In this document: positions 1 to 6,067 of the stretch, one piece after another
Numbering within the stretch: the stretch's first letter is position 1
Layout of the letters: every line of letters begins with the position of its first letter
Assembly: GCA_025964055.1 (NCBI GenBank)
Contig: JAOPZP010000424.1
Span: forward strand, 1-6,945
Direction of reading: 5' to 3'
DNA: 6,945 nucleotides
DNA from: Conexibacter sp.
Lineage (GTDB): Bacteria > Actinomycetota > Thermoleophilia > Solirubrobacterales > Solirubrobacteraceae
Translations under genes and position numbers: made by a program
Notes under the pieces: generated by a model
What the model saw: only the letters and a program-made list of their open reading frames with translations
Told to the model about the DNA's origin: nothing
Databases searched by the model: none

Positions 1-570
1 CTGGTCCGGACCTCGGTGCTGATCCCGTACGGCATCGTGACCGTCGTCGCGGCGTTCGCCTGGTTCTATGCCTTCGACCCGGGCAGCGGCTTCGTCAACC
101 ACCTGCCGTTCATCGCCGACGACAAGGCCTGGTTCGGCGGGCGCTTCAGCTCGTTCGCCGTGATCATCATGGCCGAGGTTTGGAAGACCACCCCGTTCAT
201 GGCGCTGCTGCTGCTCGCCGGCCTGGCGACCATCGACGACGGCCTCTACGAGGCCGCGCGCGTGGACGGCGCGACCGCGTGGCAGCGCTTCTGGCGGATC
301 ACGCTGCCGCTGCTGAAGCCGGCGCTGCTCGTCGCGCTGCTGTTCCGGACGCTCGATGCGTTCCGGGTCTTCGACTCGATCTTCATCATGACCAAGGGCG
401 CCCAGGACACCGAGTCGGTCTCGATCGTGGGCTACCAGCAGCTGCTCTCGCGGCTGAACCTGGGGCTGGGATCGGCCGTCTCGGTGCTGATCTTCCTGCT
501 CGTGCTGCTGATCGCCATTGCCTTCGTCAAGGGCTTCGGCACCGCCGTGCCCAAGGGCCAGGAGAACTAG
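1..570 (+). CDS. Carbohydrate ABC transporter permease, MalF/UgpA/SugA type (5' truncated)
   Basis: This is one of two membrane-spanning subunits of a CUT1-family sugar importer. The reading frame is open from base 1, so the N-terminal part (normally several more membrane helices) lies outside the window. An internal GTG at 16 is only the first possible start codon in the visible part and is unlikely to be the true start. The visible 189 residues contain hydrophobic segments at about 5-24, 50-72, 100-118 and 153-177. The cytoplasmic EAA loop that docks on the ATPase is clear: EAARVDGA at 250-273, followed by LPLLKP at 304-321. The variant EAA-RVD-GA is typical of sugar permeases rather than amino-acid or polyamine ones. 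The next permease follows after 4 bp, so the two are co-transcribed and should form a heterodimer. The substrate cannot be read from the permease alone; trehalose, maltose-like sugars or glycerol-3-phosphate compounds are all possible. Confidence 0.93.
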   Translation: MVRTSVLIPYGIVTVVAAFAWFYAFDPGSGFVNHLPFIADDKAWFGGRFSSFAVIIMAEVWKTTPFMALLLLAGLATIDDGLYEAARVDGATAWQRFWRITLPLLKPALLVALLFRTLDAFRVFDSIFIMTKGAQDTESVSIVGYQQLLSRLNLGLGSAVSVLIFLLVLLIAIAFVKGFGTAVPKGQEN

Positions 571-574
571 AGCG

Positions 575-1414
575 ATGCGTCACGGAACCCGTGAGTACAC
601 CACCTGGTCGATCGCGATCGCCGCGGTCTTCGTCTTCGCGATGTTCCCCGTGCTGTGGATCGTCTCGCTGTCGTTCAAGACGCCGGCGACGGTCGGCGAC
701 GGACGGCTGGTCCCCAAGGAGTGGACGTTCGCCAACTACAACGCGCTGTTCAGCGGTGGGCTCGACAGCCCCCTGCTGCGCCCGCTGATCAACTCGATCC
801 TGATCGCGCTGATCGCGACCACGATCGCCGTGGCGATCGCGTCGCTGGCCGCCTACGCGATCTCGCGCCTGGACTTCCCCGGCAAGTTCGTCGTGCTCGG
901 GGGAGCGCTGGCGGTGTCGATGTTCCCGCCCATCTCGGTGGTCGGGCCGCTGTTTGACATGTGGCGCGCGCTCGGGCTCTACGACACCTATCCCGGGCTG
1001 ATCATCCCGTACCTCACCTTCGCGCTGCCGCTGGCGATCTACATCCTGGTCGCGTTCTTCCGGGAGATCCCGTGGGACCTCGAGGAGGCCGCCCAGGTGG
1101 ACGGCGCGACGCCGTTCCAGGCCTTCCGGCGCATCATCTTCCCGCTGGCCGCGCCCGGCGTCTTCACGGCGGCCATCCTCGTGTTCATCTTCGCGTGGAA
1201 CGACTTCGTGTTCGCGATCTCGCTGACGTCGTCCAACAACTCGCGCACCGTCCCCGCGGCGATCGCGTTCTTCACCGGCGAGTCGCAGTTCACCTCGCCC
1301 ACGGGCAACATCGCTGCCGCGGCGGTGCTCGTGACCGTCCCGATCATCGTCTTCGTACTCATCTTCCAGCGCCGGATCGTCGCGGGCCTCACGGCCGGCG
1401 CGGTCAAGGGCTAG
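575..1414 (+). CDS. Carbohydrate ABC transporter permease, MalG/UgpE/SugB type
   Basis: This is the second permease subunit of the CUT1 importer, 279 residues, a normal length for MalG-like proteins. The ATG at 575 is chosen because GGAGAA at 561-566 sits 8 bases upstream and because the protein then opens with a short polar stretch and a membrane helix at about 12-32, as expected. A longer reading from 518 would overlap the upstream gene and add residues that only mirror it. Further hydrophobic segments occur at about 70-92, 105-125, 140-162, 190-212 and 248-270. The EAA loop is intact: E171-A-A followed by QVDGA with Gly178, then a FRRIIFPLAAPG-like tail. The stretch with WNDFVFAIS-like residues after the EAA loop is typical of the MalG branch. 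The gene lies between its permease partner and its ATPase in the same operon. Confidence 0.95.
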   Translation: MRHGTREYTTWSIAIAAVFVFAMFPVLWIVSLSFKTPATVGDGRLVPKEWTFANYNALFSGGLDSPLLRPLINSILIALIATTIAVAIASLAAYAISRLDFPGKFVVLGGALAVSMFPPISVVGPLFDMWRALGLYDTYPGLIIPYLTFALPLAIYILVAFFREIPWDLEEAAQVDGATPFQAFRRIIFPLAAPGVFTAAILVFIFAWNDFVFAISLTSSNNSRTVPAAIAFFTGESQFTSPTGNIAAAAVLVTVPIIVFVLIFQRRIVAGLTAGAVKG

Positions 1415-1428
1415 GAAAGGGGGAGCTC

Positions 1429-2682
1429 ATGGCCGACATCGAACTCCAGGGCATCACCAAGCGCTACCCGGACGGCACCGAGGCCGTCAAGGACCTCAAC
1501 CTGAAGATCGCCGACGGCGAGTTCGTCATCCTGGTCGGGCCCTCGGGCTGCGGCAAGTCGACGGCGCTGCGGATGATCGCCGGGTTGGAGGACATCTCCG
1601 ACGGCGAGCTGCTCATCGGCGGCCAGGTCGTCAACGAGCGCGCACCCAAGGACCGCGACATCGCGATGGTGTTCCAGAGCTACGCGCTGTACCCGCACAT
1701 GACCGTGCGCCAGAACATGGGCTTCGCGCTCGAGCTGGCGAAGGTCCCCGAGGCCGAGCGCAACCGCAAGGTCGAGGAGGCCGCGGAGATCCTCGACCTC
1801 ACGCAGCACCTCGACCGCAAGCCGGCCAACCTCTCGGGCGGCCAGCGCCAGCGCGTGGCGATGGGGCGGGCGATCGTGCGCGACCCGTCGGTGTTCCTGA
1901 TGGACGAGCCGCTGTCCAACCTCGACGCCAAGCTCCGCGTGCAGATGCGCACCGAGGTGTCGCGGATCCAGCAGCGCCTCGGCACCACGACGGTCTACGT
2001 CACCCACGACCAGACCGAGGCGATGACCCTCGGCGACCGGGTCGCGGTCATGCGCGCCGGGCGGCTGCAGCAGGTCGACTCGCCGCGCAACCTCTACGAG
2101 CAGCCGGCGAACCTGTTCGTCGCCGGGTTCATCGGCTCGCCCGCGATGAACTTCTTCTCCGCCGACATCGACGGCGACCGCCTCGCCACGCCGTTCGGCG
2201 ACGTGCCGCTGCCCCACCGGCTGCGGGCCGCAGCCGCTTCGGCCCACGGCAAGCGCGTGATCGCGGGACTGCGCCCCGAGTCCTTCGAGGACGCCGAGAT
2301 CGCGCACCAGCAGAATCGCCAGGGCGGCCACGAGTTCGAGGCCGAGGTGGAGCTCACCGAGTCGATGGGCTCGGAGGTGTACGCCTACATCCGCCTGGAG
2401 GGCGACGTCGCCGAGTCCGACGAGCTGGCCGAGATCGCGGCCGACACGGGCGCCTCCGAGGTGCCGGGCGGCGGCACCTCGCAGGTGGTGACGCGGCTCA
2501 GCCCCGAGACCTCGGTCCGCCACGGCGAGCGAGCGCGGTTCTGGCTGGACACCGACAAGCTCCACATCTTCGATCCCGACGACGGGACGAGCCTGGGCCG
2601 CGAGCAGGACGTCGTGGCCGCGGCGCCCTCGCCCGCCGAGGCCCGCCAGGAGGAGGCGGCTCCCAGGGCCCCCAGCGCGTAG
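1429..2682 (+). CDS. ugpC: CUT1-type sugar ABC transporter ATPase, MalK/UgpC/SugC family
   Basis: This cytoplasmic ATPase powers the importer whose permeases lie just upstream. It has 417 residues, longer than most MalK proteins (about 360-390). All nucleotide-binding motifs are intact: Walker A GPSGCGKS at 37-44, Q-loop Gln83, signature LSGGQ at 135-139, Walker B LMDEP with Glu160, D-loop SNLD at 163-166 and H-loop His193. A regulatory TOBE/OB-type region follows from about 235 (RPESFEDAEI near 277-286; ESMGSEVYAYIRLEG up to 325), ending with LHIFDP near 378-383. Two additions are visible: an acidic/Gly-rich insertion at about 325-352 inside the TOBE region, and an Ala/Glu/Pro-rich tail from about 392. 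The ATG has a purine-rich ribosome site (GGAAAGGGGGAG, 1414-1425) and follows the permease by 14 bp. The symbol follows common naming of this family; the actual substrate is not shown, and such ATPases may serve several CUT1 importers. Confidence 0.95.
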   Translation: MADIELQGITKRYPDGTEAVKDLNLKIADGEFVILVGPSGCGKSTALRMIAGLEDISDGELLIGGQVVNERAPKDRDIAMVFQSYALYPHMTVRQNMGFALELAKVPEAERNRKVEEAAEILDLTQHLDRKPANLSGGQRQRVAMGRAIVRDPSVFLMDEPLSNLDAKLRVQMRTEVSRIQQRLGTTTVYVTHDQTEAMTLGDRVAVMRAGRLQQVDSPRNLYEQPANLFVAGFIGSPAMNFFSADIDGDRLATPFGDVPLPHRLRAAAASAHGKRVIAGLRPESFEDAEIAHQQNRQGGHEFEAEVELTESMGSEVYAYIRLEGDVAESDELAEIAADTGASEVPGGGTSQVVTRLSPETSVRHGERARFWLDTDKLHIFDPDDGTSLGREQDVVAAAPSPAEARQEEAAPRAPSA

Positions 2683-2691
2683 CCCCGGCGC

Positions 2692-3537
2692 TTACCGCTG
2701 CTCGGCGCGCAGGCGGGCGAGGACGTCCTCGCTCCACTCGTGCGTGCGCAGCAGCCGGTAGCGGTCGGCGCCGACCCGCTGGTAGGCGTCGGCCTCGGTG
2801 CCGGTGCCCAGCATGTCGGCGTCGCGCAGCAGCGTGACGACCGGCACGTACTCCTCCTCGTACCAGCGCCGGGCCAGCTCCTTGCGGTCCATGACCCGCT
2901 CGTGCTCCTGGGTCCACCGCCAGCCCCACGCCTCGATGCCCTCGGCCAGCTGGGCCAGGTCCCACGGGTCGCTGGGGCGCACGCGGCGCCGGGCGTCGGG
3001 CGGCAGCGGCACGCGCTCGAAGAAGACGCGCTCGTGGCTCTTGAGCGGGAGGTCGCCGACGTGGAGGTCGGTCCCCGCGCCCACGCGCGTGACGACCTCG
3101 ACGACGCGGGCGTCGATGACGTCATGGCCCAGCGCCCGCGCCACCGACACGCGGTGGTGGCCGTCCTTGACGAAGTAGGCCTCGCCGACCTTGTACAGGT
3201 CGACGGGCGGCATCGCCTCGCCGCGGCGCATCGCCGTCGCGATGCGCTCCCAGCGTGCGCGCACCTGCGGGGTCGTGGGGCGGAAGTGCCGGTCGAAGCC
3301 GCGCGTGCGGTCCACGGTGCCGACGACCGCGTCGATCGGCACGACCTTCAGGCCGGCGTCGCGCTCCTGGAGGCGGCCGAGCGCGGCGACGACCTCGTCG
3401 AACGGCAGGATGTGGTCGATGTCGCCGGGCTCGCGACGCAGCCAGCGGCGCAGGCGCGAGACCGCCAGCCGGCGGCGGGCGCGAAGGAAGTCGTCCTGGG
3501 CGTCGGCGCCCGCGAGTCCTGTGCTCCTCGGGGGCAC
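2692..3537 (-). CDS. ParB/Srx-fold (ParB N-terminal-like) domain protein of unknown function
   Basis: This 281-residue protein runs opposite to both transporter operons. Residues 1-60 are Arg-rich and probably helical. A ParB/sulfiredoxin-like domain follows at about 64-150: KVVPIDAVVG (64-73) resembles the first ParB box, and VKDGHHRVSVARALG (123-137) occupies the place of the phosphate-binding box (GERR in true ParB). The C-terminal half (about 150-281), with a WDLAQLAEGIEAWGW-like helix and an ARRWYEEEYVPVV motif, resembles the tail of ParB-like proteins that I recall from Chloroflexi and actinobacteria. I see no helix-turn-helix, so it is not a chromosome-partitioning ParB. The DGHHR box also occurs in ParB/Srx-fold serine kinases (SerK/SbnI) and DUF1015 proteins, so nucleotide binding is plausible but inferred. 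The GTG at 3537 is the only in-frame start before the upstream stop at 3622-3624; no strong ribosome site precedes it. The stop codon is TAA. Function and partners are unknown. Confidence 0.85.
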   Translation of the reverse strand: MPPRSTGLAGADAQDDFLRARRRLAVSRLRRWLRREPGDIDHILPFDEVVAALGRLQERDAGLKVVPIDAVVGTVDRTRGFDRHFRPTTPQVRARWERIATAMRRGEAMPPVDLYKVGEAYFVKDGHHRVSVARALGHDVIDARVVEVVTRVGAGTDLHVGDLPLKSHERVFFERVPLPPDARRRVRPSDPWDLAQLAEGIEAWGWRWTQEHERVMDRKELARRWYEEEYVPVVTLLRDADMLGTGTEADAYQRVGADRYRLLRTHEWSEDVLARLRAEQR

Positions 3538-3558
3538 GCCTGGAACGGTACCCGGTGG
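3538..3558 (-). promoter_or_regulatory. Possible -10 element of a leaderless transcript for the ParB-like gene
   Basis: Reading the minus strand toward the GTG at 3537, the hexamer TACCGT (plus positions 3545-3550) fits the TAnnnT pattern of actinobacterial -10 boxes. It ends 7 bases before the start codon, which would put the transcription start at or next to the GTG. There is no Shine-Dalgarno-like purine run upstream of this GTG, consistent with a leaderless message. No convincing -35 box is seen 16-18 bases further upstream, and the hexamer overlaps a GGTACC palindrome, so this is only a suggestion. Confidence 0.25.
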
Positions 3559-3640
3559 GCGCGGCCGTGCGCCGATGTGGAGATCGTCTACGCCGATCTG
3601 GACAACGCTGGGGTCGGTTCGTCACCCAGGCGGCCCAAAG

Positions 3641-3653
3641 CGCGTTGCACGCG
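3641..3653. promoter_or_regulatory. Inverted repeat over the -35 box, possible operator
   Basis: CGCGT and ACGCG form a perfect 5-bp inverted repeat around a 3-bp centre (TGC). The repeat overlaps the proposed -35 hexamer of the promoter for the pot-type operon, where a bound repressor would block RNA polymerase. The arms are short and CG-rich, which arises often by chance in DNA of this composition, so the operator role is inference. Confidence 0.25.
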
Positions 3654-3673
3654 TCGTCAGGTCTGCCTAGGGT
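3645..3673 (+). promoter_or_regulatory. Probable sigma-70-type promoter of the potA-D operon
   Basis: TTGCAC (3645-3650) and TAGGGT (3668-3673) are separated by exactly 17 bp. TAGGGT is a good actinobacterial -10 variant; the -35 box matches the consensus at its first three bases (TTG). Transcription would start near 3680, leaving a leader of about 29 bases that carries the ribosome site AGAGGAGGGG (3696-3705). The leader is too short for a riboswitch. The location in the divergent region, just upstream of the first gene of the operon, supports the call. Confidence 0.55.
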
Positions 3674-3708
3674 TGGCCGCGGCGGTGCAGTCCACAGAGG
3701 AGGGGCAC

Positions 3709-4863
3709 ATGGAGGGGACACCGATCGCTGCGCCGGAAGGCGAGCGCGTCGCTGCCGACCGGGCACCCGAGGCGGACATCCGGCTCGAGGGCGTCACCAA
3801 GCGGTTCGGCGAGATGGTCGCGGTCGACGACCTGACGCTCTCCATCGAGCGCGGGGCGTTCTACGCGCTGCTCGGCCCGTCGGGCTGCGGCAAGACCACC
3901 ACGCTGCGGATGATCGGCGGGTTCGAGGACCCGAGCGAGGGGATCATCTACCTCGGCGGCCAGGCCGTGACCGACCTCCCGCCCTACAAGCGCGACGTCA
4001 ACACGGTCTTCCAGTCCTACGCGCTGTTCCCGCACCTCAGCGTCGAGCGCAACGTCGCGTTCGGCCTGGAGCGTAAGAGGCTCTCGAAGTCCGAGGTCGC
4101 CACGCGCGTGGCCGAGACGCTCGACATGGTGCAGATGGGCGGGCTGGCCAAGCGGCGCCCGGCCCAGCTCTCCGGTGGACAGCAGCAGCGGGTCGCGCTG
4201 GCGCGCGCGCTGGTCAACCGCCCGCGTGCGCTCCTGCTCGACGAGCCGCTCGGCGCGCTGGACCTGCGCCTGCGCAAGCAGCTGCAGATCGAGCTCAAGC
4301 GCATCCAGCAGGAGGTCGGGATCACCTTCGTGCACGTGACCCACGACCAGGAGGAGGCCATGAGCATGGCCGACACCATCGCGGTCATGAACCACGGCAG
4401 GATCGAGCAGGCCGGCTCGGCCGAGGAGCTCTACGAGCGCCCGCGCACCGCGTTCGTGGCGAACTTCCTGGGCGTCTCCAACCTCGTCGACGGCAAGGTG
4501 CTCGAGCGGGGCGTCGAGATGGCGACCGTCGAGACCGACGACGGCACCGTGCAGATCCCGTGCGCCCGGATGGCCGAGGGCGCCGGCGACGCCGTGCGGA
4601 TCGGCGTCCGGCCCGAGAAGATCGACCTGATCGCCGCCGCCGATGGCGTGCCACCGGGACGCAACGCCCTGCACGGGACGGTGGCGGTCGCCTCGTTCCT
4701 GGGCGTCTCGATCCAGTACCTCGTGACCGCCCCCGGCGGCGAGGAGCTGACCGTGATCTCGCCCAACCGCGACGGCCAGCAGGCCCGCTCGCTCGGCCCC
4801 GGCCAGGACGTCCTGCTGACCTGGGACCCGCAGCACACCTTCGTCGTGGCCCGGGATGTCTGA
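3709..4863 (+). CDS. potA: Polyamine-type ABC transporter ATPase PotA
   Basis: This is the cytoplasmic ATPase of a spermidine/putrescine-type importer, 384 residues, the usual PotA length. It has Walker A GPSGCGKT at 56-63, Q-loop Gln102, signature LSGGQ at 154-158, Walker B LLLDEP with Glu179 and H-loop His212. The C-terminal TOBE domain includes RIGVRPEKIDL from about 296 and an FLGVSIQYLV strand. The FEDPSEG and PYKRDVNTVFQSYALFPH stretches are characteristic of PotA rather than MalK, and the downstream binding protein and permease agree. The ATG at 3709 is supported by GGAGG at 3699-3703 with a 5-base spacer; it gives a roughly 23-residue acidic, probably disordered N-terminus before the ATPase core starts. 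The last 8 bases overlap the start of the next gene, suggesting translational coupling. The exact substrate could also be another small cationic compound. Confidence 0.95.
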   Translation: MEGTPIAAPEGERVAADRAPEADIRLEGVTKRFGEMVAVDDLTLSIERGAFYALLGPSGCGKTTTLRMIGGFEDPSEGIIYLGGQAVTDLPPYKRDVNTVFQSYALFPHLSVERNVAFGLERKRLSKSEVATRVAETLDMVQMGGLAKRRPAQLSGGQQQRVALARALVNRPRALLLDEPLGALDLRLRKQLQIELKRIQQEVGITFVHVTHDQEEAMSMADTIAVMNHGRIEQAGSAEELYERPRTAFVANFLGVSNLVDGKVLERGVEMATVETDDGTVQIPCARMAEGAGDAVRIGVRPEKIDLIAAADGVPPGRNALHGTVAVASFLGVSIQYLVTAPGGEELTVISPNRDGQQARSLGPGQDVLLTWDPQHTFVVARDV

Positions 4864-6064
4864 CCCCGACGTCGAGCGCGCGCTGGAGCGCCTGCTCTTC
4901 GAGGGCGACGGGATGTCGCGGCGGCGCTTCCTGGGCCGCGGCGGCGCGGCGGCCCTCGGGCTGACCGCGCTGGGCTCGGCGCTGGCCGGCTGCTCGATCC
5001 AGGGCGAGGCCGCCCACGGGGTCAACGCCTCCAAGCCCGTCACGATCCGGCATCCCAAGGCCTCCATGGCCGGGATGGTGTGGGCCAACTGGCCGCTGTA
5101 CATCGACGAGAAGTCGCTGAAGACCTTCGACAAGCTCCACGGCGTGAAGGTCAAGTACGTCGAGGAGATCAACGACAACTTCGAGTTCTTCGGCAAGGTC
5201 CGCCAGCAGCTGGCACAGGGCCGCGACATCGGCCGCGACATCGTCACGCTGACCGACTACATGGCCGCCCGCTGGGTCCGCGACGGCTACTGCGAGCCGC
5301 TGGACAAGAGCAACATCCCCAACATCAAGAACCTCGCGTCCAACCTGAAGTCGATCAACTACGACCCGACGCGCACCTACACGCTGCCGTGGCAGTCCGG
5401 CGGCACGGGCATCGGGTACAACCCCAAGAAGACGGGCCGCAAGCTCGAGAGCGTCAACGACCTCTTCGACCCCGCCTTCAAGGGCCGCATCACGATGCTG
5501 TCGGAGCCCTACGACAGCGCCTGCCTCACGCTGCTGGGCATGGGCGTCGACGCGTCGAAGGCCAAGATCGACGACATCCTCAAGGCGATCGAGAAGATCA
5601 AGCAGGCCAAGGACGCCGGCCAGATCCGCCGCTTCACGGGCAACGACTACACGACCGACCTCGCCAAGGGCAACGTCTGGGCCGCCGTGGCCTACTCCGG
5701 CGACCTGGTGCAGCTCCAGGCCGACAACCCCGAGCTGGAGTTCATCTACCCCAAGGAGGGGTCCATGTTGTTCACCGACAACATGATGATGCCCAAGCAC
5801 GTGGCGCACCCCTACGGCGCCGAGGTGCTGATGAACTACTACTACGAGCCCGAGGTGGCGGCGAAGGTGGCCGCCTACGTCAACTACATCACCCCGGTCA
5901 CCGGCGTTCAGGAGATCCTCCAGAAGACCGACCCCAAGCTGGCCAACAACCCGCTCATCTTCCCGCCCGACGACGTGCGCAAGCGCCTGTACGCCTACCC
6001 CGCGCTGACGCCGGCCGAGGAACGCCAGATGCAGTCGGCCATGGCCGACGTCACGGGGGCCTAG
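4856..6064 (+). CDS. potD: Polyamine-type ABC transporter substrate-binding lipoprotein, PotD-like
   Basis: This protein captures the substrate outside the membrane and delivers it to the permeases. It has 402 residues. A twin-arginine signal (S21-RRRFLG), a hydrophobic stretch (31-44) and a lipobox L43-A-G-C46 indicate Tat export and lipid anchoring at Cys46. The mature part is PotD-like: ANWPLYID at 77-84 corresponds to the NWTEY substrate-site segment of E. coli PotD, T133-D-Y135 to its Ser-Thr-Tyr pocket segment, and Glu217/Asp220 keep the spacing of the two acidic residues that hold the amino groups. These matches come from memory of PotD, not an alignment. The ATG at 4856 overlaps potA by 8 bases but has only a weak ribosome site. 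An internal ATG at 4913 (residue 20) has GAGGG 7 bases upstream and would start directly at MSRRRFLG, so the start is uncertain. Specificity for spermidine, putrescine or another ligand is not proven. Confidence 0.92.
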   Translation: MSDPDVERALERLLFEGDGMSRRRFLGRGGAAALGLTALGSALAGCSIQGEAAHGVNASKPVTIRHPKASMAGMVWANWPLYIDEKSLKTFDKLHGVKVKYVEEINDNFEFFGKVRQQLAQGRDIGRDIVTLTDYMAARWVRDGYCEPLDKSNIPNIKNLASNLKSINYDPTRTYTLPWQSGGTGIGYNPKKTGRKLESVNDLFDPAFKGRITMLSEPYDSACLTLLGMGVDASKAKIDDILKAIEKIKQAKDAGQIRRFTGNDYTTDLAKGNVWAAVAYSGDLVQLQADNPELEFIYPKEGSMLFTDNMMMPKHVAHPYGAEVLMNYYYEPEVAAKVAAYVNYITPVTGVQEILQKTDPKLANNPLIFPPDDVRKRLYAYPALTPAEERQMQSAMADVTGA

Positions 6065-6067
6065 CCG

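Noticed and set aside
518..574. Upstream start for the second sugar permease at 518
   Set aside because: The added residues only read the end of the preceding permease in another frame, and the ATG at 575 has a good ribosome site.
1411..2565. Long minus-strand open frame opposite the UgpC-type ATPase
   Set aside because: The plus strand carries a complete ABC ATPase with every motif; the minus-strand product is low-complexity.
2674..2692. AGCGC/GCGCT inverted repeat at the convergent gene ends as a possible terminator
   Set aside because: Only a 5-bp stem with a 9-base loop and no T-run on either strand; expected by chance at this G+C content.
2740..3708. Plus-strand open frame continuous with potA that would give it a 323-residue N-terminal extension
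   Set aside because: That stretch is the antisense of the ParB-like gene; potA has its own promoter, ribosome site and ATG at 3709, giving the normal family length.
3538..3708. Small gene, RNA gene or riboswitch in the divergent intergenic region
   Set aside because: No short frame with a ribosome site and no convincing stem-loop set is visible; the leader left after the proposed transcription start is about 29 bases.
3667..5247. Long minus-strand open frame opposite potA and the start of potD
   Set aside because: Same shadow effect; the composition is Ala/Arg/Asp/Leu/His repeats typical of antisense frames, with no recognisable motif.
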